Part shown: positions 1 through 8,751 of the stretch, one piece after another
Layout: every line of letters begins with the position of its first letter
Position numbering within the stretch: position 1 is the stretch's first letter
Assembly (NCBI GenBank): GCA_021820525.1
Contig: JAKADM010000003.1
Coordinates: 62,001-126,000, forward strand
Direction of reading: 5' to 3'
DNA length: 64,000 nt
Source: Thermoplasmata archaeon
Lineage (GTDB): Archaea > Thermoplasmatota > Thermoplasmata > Thermoplasmatales > Thermoplasmataceae
Program-made: the position numbers and the translations under genes
The notes under the pieces: generated by a model
The model's input: the letters and a program-made list of their open reading frames with translations, nothing else
Database searches by the model: none
Told to the model about the DNA's origin: nothing

Positions 1-59
1 TTTAATTGAGAGATAATTCCATATGGTTTATTATTTATTCATCTACCTGGATTGATATT

Positions 60-1052
60 TGAGATTTTCCAAAAACAATCACCAAAAACCTCTTTCATAT
101 CATTATTATTGAAAAACATGAATCTTCTGCAGTCAAATTTCCCTGAATGGTACAGTGAGATAGAGAAGCCTGGTGATCCCTTAACCGGCATATCAGAACT
201 TATTGATTTGAAATGATAGGACCAATTGTTTAGGATCCAGTCACGATCGACACAGAGACGAGAGGAAGACCAAATTATGACCCGGTAATTATTGTTAAAA
301 ATCTCATTTTACAGCATCTGTGCAATCTCTCTGATAAGCAGATAGAAAGTGGGATCAGATGCCCGGATCTCATTAATGAAACTTTCTTGATTTTAACGAT
401 CAGTATCCTGATGCAAGAACCATATGGCTGTCCCGTGAGGAATTACCAAAGACAGGAAGAGACTGGATCATATGGAATGAATTGAAGAGACAGCTTGAAT
501 CTAAAGATATCAGGGTGAAGAAGGGATCTGCACGGGATGCAACATTTATCCCATCAGATCCTGGTCATGTTAAGCAAGATGAACCACGATCAGAAGGAAA
601 AACCAGAAGATCAAGGAATGCATCATCCACGAAAAAAATAACAGGACATTCTTCGGATATAGGGGACACACAATTGTTGATGAAAACATTCCAGTTCCAG
701 CAATAAGAGCCTGTGCTGTCACTGCAGCAAGGGATAATGACAAAACCATTGATCTTTCGAAAATAGGAATCACAGTATACATGGAAAGGGGATATTTTGG
801 ACATGATCCAAAGGGAATAGATGGTACAATGGATCGATCCCTAAGGAATCACAAACTGTCCATGGAATCCATTGGAAGAAATTTAAGGATCTCAAGGAAA
901 GGATCACCGGTGGCATATCCATATGCGATCATGAAAAGACTGTATCATCTTTCACATATAATGGTTACAACAGTGAATGATGAATGAGGGTGAAGTTCAT
1001 GTTTGAATGTTTTTCTTATAATGCACATACATTGAAAATCATCAATGGATAG
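60..1052 (+). pseudogene. Degraded IS5-family (DDE) transposase
   Basis: Translation in shifting + frames gives pieces in the order expected for an IS5-type DDE transposase: an N-terminal part with FPEWYSEIEKPGDPLTGI (about 140-215), a middle part with GRPNYDPV and NLSDKQIE (about 255-345), then KRQLESKDIRVKKGSA with DATFIPSDPGH (482-570), and a C-terminal part with FGHDPKGIDGTMDRS and RNLRISRK (780-900) ending near HTLKIING and a TAG at 1050-1052. Several frameshifts separate the pieces, so no full-length protein can be made. The left limit is approximate. The fragment lies at the left edge of a cluster of dead mobile elements. Family placement comes from recognising the motifs, not from a search. 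Confidence 0.75.
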
Positions 1053-1156
1053 GGTTGATAGTGTACAGAATTCTGTGTAGATATAAATCACGAATAGAAA
1101 ATTCATGAAATGAAAAAGGATAACCCCTTGAAACACAACCAAGGGGGTAAACACAA

Positions 1157-1270
1157 TTGGAAGACATGGATAAAATTGTAACGGAAGTGGCAAGAAAAGC
1201 TGTAAGTAAATTCATTGAGAATTTGATGAATACAGAAAGGAATGCATTCTTCATGGAAAATGAAGGCTAG
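1157..1270 (+). pseudogene. N-terminal fragment of an IS256-type (mutator) transposase
   Basis: A 37-codon frame starting with TTG (or ATG at 1166) encodes MDKIVTEVARKAVSKFIEN followed by LMNTERNAFFMENEG, which resembles the first residues of archaeal mutator-type transposases. It stops at TAG 1268-1270 where family members would continue for several hundred residues, so the rest has been deleted. A short inverted repeat (ACCCCTTG at 1123-1130, CAAGGGGGT at 1140-1148) lies just upstream and may be part of the element end. The sequence immediately downstream belongs to a different decayed gene on the other strand, marking a deletion or insertion junction near 1255-1270. Confidence 0.55.
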
Positions 1271-1619
1271 CAAAGATGGCATCATTTTGTATGGAGATAT
1301 ATTCGGTAATTGCCTCATCTATCTTTATAGTATCATATATAACATCTGTATCTATATTGCATATAATGTGGCCACCGGTAGAATTTCTGAATGAGAGATC
1401 ACGACCCTTGCCCTTCGAGTAATTTTATCTGAACAGTTTATCCACCAGGTCTTCTTTTTCAAGCCCTTTGAGGTAATCAAATGATCCATCAGAACTCATA
1501 TTATTGGAGACAACAATCACAAAGCCCTTATCTTTAAAGTATTGAAGACAACTTTCCATTGACTGTTTTATTGTGGATATTGAGTTGAAGTTTGTTATGC
1601 ATACTGAGAACCGCTACAT
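1251..1619 (-). pseudogene. Decayed family 2 glycosyltransferase, N-terminal part
   Basis: Read on the minus strand from ATG at 1619, the frame gives RFSVCITNFNSISTIKQSME, then VIVVSNNMSSDGSFDYLKGL and later GHIICNIDTDVIYDT. This is the order of a GT-A fold family 2 glycosyltransferase: nucleotide-binding start, the SSDGS segment and a DxD-type DTD metal-binding motif. Two in-frame stops interrupt it, TAG at codon 2 and TAA after KLFR near 1427. The C-terminal half is missing because the IS256 fragment begins there. An intact relative would transfer a sugar from a nucleotide or dolichyl donor, plausibly for glycosylating surface proteins, but this copy is dead. Confidence 0.6.
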
Positions 1620-2135
1620 GATCTTCCTGATAACCCCAGATTAGGGACATCATAATCATGTAAGATTCCATGCATCTAGAATCTTTTCCGTCAACTTCTT
1701 TTCCAGTTCACTGAATCACATTTGTTTCAATGGGCTTTTTTCGTGCCGGGATGTCATGGAGACAGTGGCAGAATAATGGCAACAGCCAGATATAAAATCA
1801 TCCCGGAATATTATGTATGCTGAAGATACCGGCATTGACTTTAGCACTATAGGCTGATGGCGGTATAAGGGTGGTTGACGGATCTTTTTCGGGTTCACAT
1901 CCTTTTCCTTTATTTTGTTATAGCCGAAAGTTTCTAACATTTTTTGCCTCTGTGGTCTACAGGCCGCCAGAACTGGCTCCAAGTTCAATGCTTTTAATGA
2001 TCAATTTGCCAAAATCTATGGCCTTTGCAGCAATGCTCCTAATGGAGCGTAAACCCAGGTACCCATAGAAATCAAGAATGAGCTAAAAAACATTATATGT
2101 GACACCGACCTCAGGTCTTGCCTATGGGATAAGAC
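1620..2135. other. No recognisable gene; probably decayed sequence
   Basis: Short open frames exist on both strands, for example a minus-strand stretch around 1900-2070 reading LILDFYGYLGLRSI and then AAKAIDFGKLIIKSIELGAS. All are interrupted by stops and none matches a family I recognise. Given its position between dead mobile elements, it may be another eroded transposase or transporter remnant. Confidence 0.3.
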
Positions 2136-3107
2136 TTGACCTATACAGATAATCTGAATGTGAATGCACAATCAACACGTTATTCTTCGTCTGGCACCAT
2201 TCTGCTGATCGCCCTTCTAAGTTTCTTTGAAGCCGAGATCCTGACCGGTTCCACAAGTGTTGAGGGAATATGGCAATATCCTCTATCTTTTATTGCTGGT
2301 CTCGCCTTTTACGGGTTCCAGGTGGCAATCATTGCAGATATTTCTGCTAGATACAGTCTCAAACTGGGTACAATTTACATTTTAGGACTTATTTATGGAA
2401 TTCTTGAGGAGGGGATATCCATATTCACAATGGAGGTTACCTACACACATGAACTATGGCTCACCGCATATGGACTGAACCTCACCTGGACCATATATGT
2501 GATGATGCTTCATGCTGTTATCACAGTCATTACAACCCTGTTTATCCTGAGGGTTATCTGGCCGGAAAGGCTCCAAAATCCGATTCTCTCCAGAAGGGAC
2601 TACATGATCGTAATTCCCGTAATCATAGTGATCTATTACTTCTTGATGGTTACGTCCATTTCGGCTGGAAGAGTACCAGGGATTCTACCGGTTTTTCTTC
2701 TCATACTGTTGCTTCTTTTACTGATATTTGCAGCATGGAAAAATTCTCTACCTGCAAAAAGTGGAGAAGCGAAAAGATTGGGCATACAGGCAGAATATGG
2801 TGTTTTAATCCCCTTTGCCGCTGGAATGATTATTCCCTTTATTTTGGGGAACCGCATTCCTGTACTTTTGGTTCCGGAAACTTTAGCACTTCTTCTTTTA
2901 ATGGTCTATCTCTTCAGATATTTCAGCAGGTTTGGCACCATAGTGGAGATGAAAAGGAAATCGTTATGGGCTTTTAGTTCAATTATTCTGATCATAATGC
3001 TAATTGGGGGTAGTTTCAACAGGACTGTTCCAAGTGACGCGGTTGCAATAATTGTTTCCGTAATTCTCATTCTGTTCGGTTATAGGAGAGTGTCAGGAAT
3101 ACATTAG
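2136..3107 (+). CDS. Multi-spanning membrane protein of unknown function
   Basis: The 323-residue product has about ten hydrophobic segments, the first near residues 22-40 and the last near 300-318, so it should lie in the cytoplasmic membrane. I do not recognise the family. Segment three contains GILEEGISIFTM, whose paired glutamates recall CPBP-type membrane peptidases, but the other motifs of that family are not evident, so no activity is assigned. The suggested start is TTG at 2136; no ATG is available near the N-terminus and GTG at 2160 is an alternative. It is the only intact gene in the first 4.5 kb, flanked on both sides by dead transposases. Confidence 0.6.
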   Translation: MTYTDNLNVNAQSTRYSSSGTILLIALLSFFEAEILTGSTSVEGIWQYPLSFIAGLAFYGFQVAIIADISARYSLKLGTIYILGLIYGILEEGISIFTMEVTYTHELWLTAYGLNLTWTIYVMMLHAVITVITTLFILRVIWPERLQNPILSRRDYMIVIPVIIVIYYFLMVTSISAGRVPGILPVFLLILLLLLLIFAAWKNSLPAKSGEAKRLGIQAEYGVLIPFAAGMIIPFILGNRIPVLLVPETLALLLLMVYLFRYFSRFGTIVEMKRKSLWAFSSIILIIMLIGGSFNRTVPSDAVAIIVSVILILFGYRRVSGIH

Positions 3108-3239
3108 TTTCCAGAAGGCAGGAATAAGCAACTCATGTCCCTTTCTTGAAGATCGAAAGGACCGACCGATATTTGATTAATGTTTTAAGATGTCATGAAA
3201 AAAGTTTTCTGTTCACGATGACATGACGGTGTTATCGTG

Positions 3240-3366
3240 AGAGTCGGAGAGGCAGCTGCAGTATTCGCTGACCCGTGAGGTCGACTTTAAGATTAGCTGC
3301 CCTTCGTCTCGACATAGTACCCTGCAAGAAGGGTGAATAGAAGGCTGTCGAGTTATCTCCGACTTT
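3240..3366 (+). ncRNA. Putative IS110 bridge RNA (branched fold upstream of the transposase)
   Basis: The noncoding stretch before the IS110 transposase folds into a closed three-way structure. An outer stem pairs AGTCGGAGA (3242-3250) with TCTCCGACT (3356-3364). Inside it, GGCAGCT (3251-3257) pairs with AGCTGCC (3295-3301), enclosing a 37-nt loop, and CTCGACA (3308-3314) pairs with TGTCGAG (3346-3352). The second arm carries an apical hairpin ACCCT/AGGGT (3319-3323, 3330-3334). All stems are perfect Watson-Crick. IS110 elements are known to transcribe a bridge RNA from the noncoding end before the recombinase, with a target-binding and a donor-binding loop; position and architecture fit. Transcription and exact ends are inferred. 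Confidence 0.5.
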
Positions 3367-3390
3367 GAAGTCCCACGTACCATCAAGGAG

Positions 3391-4540
3391 GTGGTTGGAA
3401 TCTATATCGGACTAGATGTACATAAAAGTAGCGTATATGTTACCGCAATGGATGAAGAAGGAAATGTTTGTGAAGCTATGAGATAGAAAACACAGAAGAT
3501 GCATTGAATGCATTCAGAACCAGATACCTGGATCTGAGACCTGAGTTGCACTCGAGGTGTCAACATCAGGAAAATATATTGCAAGAAAACTGAGAGACAT
3601 GGGTTTCTCAGTGCATTTGGCAGATCGATCAAAGCTTTCTCTAATATTCATGACAGCAAAGAAGAATGATAAAGAGGATTCATACAAGCTTGCAAAGCTT
3701 CTGAGACTTAAGGAAATTCCGGAGGCACATCTTACCTCAAGGGAATCTGATGATCTGAGGTCACTTGTAAGATACAGAAAATCCCTTGGCGAGGAGATGA
3801 ACATGTTGAAGAACCGGGTACATGCAATACTAACAAGACATGGAATCAGAATACATGCAACGGACATATTTGGAAAAAGAGGCATAAGATCTATCTTGCA
3901 GGAATCTTCAAAACTTCCTGCAATGGATAGAATTGTTCTTTCAGATCTGATGGATAGGATATCTGATATATTGGAAAGAGAGAAAATGCACGAGGATCAG
4001 ATGGCCGTTGCATGTCAGGAGAGAACCGATGTAAGGTTACTAATGACAATTCCAGGTATAAACCTATATTCAGTATCTGCCATATTGTCAGAGATAGATG
4101 ACCTATCCAGATTTCCAACAAAGGAGAAAGTTGCAGCTTATGCCGGTCTGGTGCCCGGGCAGGTTCAATCCGGAAACAGAGACATCAAAGGAAACATAAC
4201 AAAACATGGGCCTTCCCTGTTGAGATTCATCCCTGTAACTGCTGCCCATGTAATCATAAGATATTTAAAATGAATGAGGGCAAAGTACCTCAGCATTGTA
4301 AGAAAACATGGAAAGAATCGTCCAATAGTTGCAATTGCGAGGATTCCTTTGGAATGCATATATGTCAGGCTCACATGGAACATTGAGTTCGAGGATAACA
4401 TCGATGGTCTCACTGAGCGAAAGAGGAAGGTCATGTCAATGAGGGCAAATAACCCAGGAAGATTCAAAGATCTTGAAGAGGTCGAAAAGAAATTTATGAA
4501 GGAAAGAGATCAACATAAGACAGATCAACTTTTTTCATAG
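3391..4540 (+). pseudogene. Broken IS110-family transposase (DEDD recombinase)
   Basis: The frame opens at GTG 3391 with VVGIYIGLDVHKSSVYV, the RuvC-like start of IS110 transposases with its first catalytic Asp. It is broken by two frameshifts, one near 3480-3486 and one near 3545. From 3557 it runs through the coiled middle part and the transposase_20 region (TIPGINLYSVSAILSEI, AAYAGLVPG), then meets a single in-frame TGA at 4271-4273. Translation would resume in the same frame at ATG 4274, giving MRAKYLSIVRKHGKNR and the C-terminal tail to TAG 4540. The lesions make it inactive unless supplied in trans. The conserved reading pieces suggest recent decay. Confidence 0.85.
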
Positions 4541-4599
4541 AAGAATACTATCATTTTTATCACAGATCGAAATATTATCCGGATAGCTTTTGCAAAAAT

Positions 4600-4709
4600 A
4601 TTTTTATATGTAAAAACAATGGGTATTTTTAGGGACAGATGATAACCACAAAGGAAACTGGAATTTTTTTGGGCTTTGTGGGAGATTCTTTCAGAATTAA
4701 AACAGGGGG
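4600..4709 (+). promoter_or_regulatory. carAB promoter and hairpin-forming leader
   Basis: An A/T-rich TATA-like element (TTTTTATATG, 4600-4609) predicts transcription starting around 4630. The resulting leader carries a perfect 8-bp inverted repeat, CCACAAAG (4646-4653) and CTTTGTGG (4674-4681), with a 20-nt loop that includes a T7 run. A purine block GGGGG at 4705-4709 precedes the start. The hairpin could control transcription or translation of carA; this is inference. Confidence 0.35.
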
Positions 4710-5765
4710 TTGCTTGAATTGAGGAGATACCTTCTCCTCGAGGATGGTGATTCCTTTGAGGGGAAGGCGTTCGGGGCGTCTGTTGAAAAAAGTGGAGAAT
4801 TGATTTTTACAACAAGTTCATCCGGATACTATGAAGCCATGACCGATCCTTCGTATGCAGGGCAGATTATGGTTTTTGCATTCCCCTCCATATTTTATTA
4901 TGAATTCTGGAAGGATAACCAGCAAAGCAATGGAATTAAGGCTGAAGGCATAGTTGTCAGGGACGCTCCTGATATTACGGGCAGGGGGTTTCTTGCCATT
5001 GACGGCATGATGAAGCATCAGGGAATACCCGGCATATATGGGATCGATACCAGGAGACTGGTTAAAAAGATCAGGGATTCAGGAAATATTGTGGGCGTAA
5101 TAACTGATGATTTAAACTATTCCGGTTCATTTGAAAGAAAAAGTACAGTTGATCTTATAAGGAATGTCGGGCCAAAAAGTGAAATTGTGCTTAACAGAGG
5201 AATGGAGAGCAAAATTCTTTTTATTGATCTTGGCACAAAGTCTGATCTTCTGAGGGAAATTTCAGCTATGGGTGAAACACACGTGGCTGGTCTTGATGCC
5301 CGGATAGGATCCATATATGATTATGATCTTATTTTCATTTCAAACGGTCCTGGCGATCCATCAGATCCGGGTTTAAACAGAATAAGAGACCTTATAAGAA
5401 AAGCAGAGGGAAATGTGCCTGTTGCCGGTGTCTGTTTCGGTCACCAGATTATAGGAAGTTCCCTTGGTGCAGAACTGGAGAGGATGCCATACGGCCACCA
5501 TGGGATAAATCATGCAGTATCGGATGGAAGAAAAATCTTTATTACGTCCCACAACCACAACTTCAGGATTTCAAGGGAATCCCTTAAAAATTCATCCCTG
5601 ATTGAAATGCAGTATGATCTCAATGATGGAACGGTTGAGATGGCAGGAAACATCGAAAATGGAATAATATCTGTTCAGTATCATCCGGAGGGTTCGCCCG
5701 GACCAAAGGATCCTGCAAGTTTCTTTAAGGCTGTGGAGGGATTATCCAATGCAATCAGAAACTGA
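4710..5765 (+). CDS. carA: Carbamoyl-phosphate synthase small (glutaminase) subunit
   Basis: This subunit hydrolyses glutamine and channels ammonia to CarB for carbamoyl phosphate, feeding pyrimidine and arginine synthesis. The N-terminal domain starts RRYLLLEDGDSFEGKAFG. The class I glutamine amidotransferase domain has the nucleophile in VCFGHQ (Cys near residue 242) and the His-Glu pair in SVQYHPEG. At 351 residues it is slightly short for the family. The given start is TTG 4710; the next TTG (4719) leaves a better gap to the purine-rich GGGGG and gives an N-terminus closer to relatives. Its 3' end overlaps carB by 17 bases, so the two are translated together. Confidence 0.96.
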   Translation: MLELRRYLLLEDGDSFEGKAFGASVEKSGELIFTTSSSGYYEAMTDPSYAGQIMVFAFPSIFYYEFWKDNQQSNGIKAEGIVVRDAPDITGRGFLAIDGMMKHQGIPGIYGIDTRRLVKKIRDSGNIVGVITDDLNYSGSFERKSTVDLIRNVGPKSEIVLNRGMESKILFIDLGTKSDLLREISAMGETHVAGLDARIGSIYDYDLIFISNGPGDPSDPGLNRIRDLIRKAEGNVPVAGVCFGHQIIGSSLGAELERMPYGHHGINHAVSDGRKIFITSHNHNFRISRESLKNSSLIEMQYDLNDGTVEMAGNIENGIISVQYHPEGSPGPKDPASFFKAVEGLSNAIRN

Positions 5766-8751
5766 AAATAAAAGAGTTCTTGTGATTGGTTCTGGCCCGG
5801 TCGTTATAGGCCAGGCTGCAGAGTTTGATTATGCCGGTTCACAGGCATGCAGAATCTTAAGATCCCTTGGAATATATACCGTTCTCTTGAACTCCAACCC
5901 TGCAACAATCCAGACAGATGAGGAAACCGCCGATAGAATATATGTGATGACAATAAATTTTGAAAATGCAGTCAGGATCATTGAGAGGGAAAAAATCAAT
6001 GGAATAGTTGCAGGAATGGCAGGCCAGACGGGCCTGAACATATTGCTTGAGCTTTATGACAGGGGTATAATTGAGAAGTATGGAATAGAAATAATGGGAA
6101 CGCCTCCTGATGGAATAAGGCTGGCCGAGGATCGGAGCCTGTTCCATCAAAAAATGGTTGAGAATTCCATAAATGTACCGGAATCCATGGTCATAAGGGA
6201 CGTTTCATGGAAAGATGATCTGGAAAGGGTTGAATTTTATCCATTCATTGCAAGGACATCCTTCTCCCTTGGAGGAAACTCGGGAAGGGTAATAAGAAAC
6301 AGGGAAGAGGCTGAAAGGTTTTTCAGTTCTTTCTTTTCCATAGAGGGAAATAACCAGCTTGAGATAGAAAGATCTTTGCTTGGATTGATAGAGATGGAAT
6401 ATGAGGTCATAAGGGATGATTCCGGGAATGCCATAATGGTTTGCAATATGGAAAATATTGACCCAATGGGTGTACACACAGGGGAGAGTATAGTAGTAAC
6501 ACCATCACTCACAATTCCAGATCATCTTCATCAGGAGATGAGGAGGCAGGCCCTTAAGATTGCAGAAATACTTATGATAAGGGGAGCGTGCAATGTACAG
6601 TTTGCCGTTGATATAGACAGGGAAAGGTTTTATGCCATAGAGGCAAATCCAAGAACATCAAGGTCATCTGCCCTTGCATCAAAGGCTACGGGATATCCCA
6701 TTGCAAAGATAGCCACCTTCATAGTATGCGGACATGCAATGACGGAGATAAGGAACCCCATAACAGGAAACACCTCTGCTGCATTTGAGCCATCGCAGGA
6801 CTATGTGACTGTAAAAATACCGGTATGGCCTTCCACAAAGTTTCCGGAAGACACAGAAATTGGAATTGCAATGCATTCCGTAGGGGAAACCATGGGCATA
6901 GGAAGAAGTTTCGAGGAGGCTTTCATGAAAGCAGTTGCATCCCTTGAAATAAACCTCGGAAAATTTTTCAGGGGAGATGTGCCAGTGGAGGAAATAAGGA
7001 AAAACATCTCCTTTCCAAATAACATGAGATATGCATACATCATTGCAGCCCTTGTGAGAAACATGGGAATACATAATATTCATAATAGAACAGGGTGGTC
7101 AGAGGAGATTCTTCTGAAATTGAAAAATATAACGGATCTCATAAATTCTGCAAGAACAGGAAATGTGGAGGACAATCTGGAAAAATACAAGAGGGCCGGA
7201 ATACCTGACGTAATACTTTCATGGGTTACTGGAAAGAGTGAGGTGGATATATTGAAAATGAGGATTGGCAAAAACCTTGTGCCATCTATCAGGAAAATAG
7301 ATTCATCATCAGGGGAATACAATTCAGGTACAAAATATCTTTATTCAACTTACATGGAAGAGGATGATCTCAGTGAAGATCTGGACAGAAAAATTCTCAT
7401 AATGGGGTCAGGGCCAAACAGAATCGCCCAGGGCCTTGAATTCGATTACAGTTCAGTCAAGGCGGTCAGAGAAATAAGAAAAATGGGGTTGAATGCAATC
7501 ATGATAAATTCCAATCCGGAGACCGTCTCAACAGATTTTGACATATCCAATGAACTTTATTTTGAACCACTTACTCTGGAATATGTATCGGGCATAATTC
7601 AGAAAAGAAAGGTCAGTGGGATCATTGTGCAGTTTTCAGGACAGACTGGTCAGAATATGGCTTCCTCCATTGCCGAGGTTTTCGGGGAAAGCATGGTTTT
7701 GGGAACTTCTCCAAAATCCATACAGGGAATGGAAGATCGAAACCTTTTTTCTGAATTCTTAAGGCAAAACGATATACTTCAGGCATCATGGGAGAGTGCA
7801 GAATCAAGAGGTCAGATCGAAGAGGCTGTAAGGAAGATAGGATTGCCTGTAATCATAAGATCAAGTTTTATCATTGGGGGCTCAATGATGAGAATAATCA
7901 ATAATTCCAGGGAGCTCAAAAAATATCTGGATGAAGCCCCTGAGGGAAAATATCACATATCAAGATTTATGGAAGATGCAAGGGAATTCGATCTTGATTT
8001 CATATGTAATGCTGACCAGATACAGATATGCGGCATCATGGAGCATATTGAGGAGGCAGGTGTGCATTCGGGGGATGCCATATCCATAATGGGTCAGGGA
8101 ATTCCAGAAAAATGGATAGAGGATGAGGGGAAAAGAATCATATCTCTCATATCCGGGCATTTCAGGATGAAGGGGTTTGGAAATCTCCAGTTCATGGAGA
8201 AAGATGGCAGGATATATGTGATCGAGATGAATGCGAGAGCAAGCAGAACGGTCCCTGTCATCAGCAAATTTACTGGAATTAACTGGGTTGGGAAAGGAAT
8301 AAGGGCAATACTGAATGGGGAAATCGAGAGAAAAGATGCACACATAAGGGGATACTGCGCCAAGATTCCGGTTTTTCCCTTCGACAGGTTTGAAAATTCC
8401 ATATATACCCTGGGACCGGAGATGAGATCGACTGGAGAGGCAATGGCTATGGCTAAAGATATAGAAGATCTTGTTGAAAAAATAAGGGTCGAGAAGGGAA
8501 TAGGCAGGGATTATATGGTGAACACCAATGGGGAATTTACCTATTTCCATGGCGGAATAGGTGAAAAGGTGAGCAGGGAACAGTGTATAACCATAATGGC
8601 AAAATATGGACGAAAACTGCCCTATTTTGAATATGATTCCCGTGACATGGATTTAAGGAAATTCTGTTATATGAGAAGGATACCTGTATTCCAGGGAAAA
8701 AGAATATTTGAATTCATGAACAATAAGCTGGAAATAAAAAATATTGTATAA
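5749..8751 (+). CDS. carB: Carbamoyl-phosphate synthase large subunit
   Basis: CarB makes carbamoyl phosphate from bicarbonate, ammonia and two ATP. The protein shows the duplicated ATP-grasp architecture: first half with GSGPVVIGQAAEFDYAGS and EANPRTSRSSALASKATGYP, second half with GSGPNRIAQGLEFDYSS and EMNARASRTVPVISKFTG. It has 1000 residues against about 1070 in well-studied enzymes. The shortfall lies after LGPEMRSTGE (near residue 890), where only about 110 residues remain and the usual MGS-like allosteric domain motifs are not recognisable. This suggests weak or altered control by UMP/ornithine. The stop codon abuts the stop of the opposing gene without a spacer base. Confidence 0.96.
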   Translation: MQSETENKRVLVIGSGPVVIGQAAEFDYAGSQACRILRSLGIYTVLLNSNPATIQTDEETADRIYVMTINFENAVRIIEREKINGIVAGMAGQTGLNILLELYDRGIIEKYGIEIMGTPPDGIRLAEDRSLFHQKMVENSINVPESMVIRDVSWKDDLERVEFYPFIARTSFSLGGNSGRVIRNREEAERFFSSFFSIEGNNQLEIERSLLGLIEMEYEVIRDDSGNAIMVCNMENIDPMGVHTGESIVVTPSLTIPDHLHQEMRRQALKIAEILMIRGACNVQFAVDIDRERFYAIEANPRTSRSSALASKATGYPIAKIATFIVCGHAMTEIRNPITGNTSAAFEPSQDYVTVKIPVWPSTKFPEDTEIGIAMHSVGETMGIGRSFEEAFMKAVASLEINLGKFFRGDVPVEEIRKNISFPNNMRYAYIIAALVRNMGIHNIHNRTGWSEEILLKLKNITDLINSARTGNVEDNLEKYKRAGIPDVILSWVTGKSEVDILKMRIGKNLVPSIRKIDSSSGEYNSGTKYLYSTYMEEDDLSEDLDRKILIMGSGPNRIAQGLEFDYSSVKAVREIRKMGLNAIMINSNPETVSTDFDISNELYFEPLTLEYVSGIIQKRKVSGIIVQFSGQTGQNMASSIAEVFGESMVLGTSPKSIQGMEDRNLFSEFLRQNDILQASWESAESRGQIEEAVRKIGLPVIIRSSFIIGGSMMRIINNSRELKKYLDEAPEGKYHISRFMEDAREFDLDFICNADQIQICGIMEHIEEAGVHSGDAISIMGQGIPEKWIEDEGKRIISLISGHFRMKGFGNLQFMEKDGRIYVIEMNARASRTVPVISKFTGINWVGKGIRAILNGEIERKDAHIRGYCAKIPVFPFDRFENSIYTLGPEMRSTGEAMAMAKDIEDLVEKIRVEKGIGRDYMVNTNGEFTYFHGGIGEKVSREQCITIMAKYGRKLPYFEYDSRDMDLRKFCYMRRIPVFQGKRIFEFMNNKLEIKNIV

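Noticed and set aside
2456-2977. Second + frame of 173 residues inside the membrane-protein gene
   Set aside because: It overlaps the hydrophobic multi-span frame entirely and its composition is not protein-like.
7960-8550. Minus-strand ORF of 196 residues over carB
   Set aside because: The sense strand is unambiguous CarB; this is a shadow frame.
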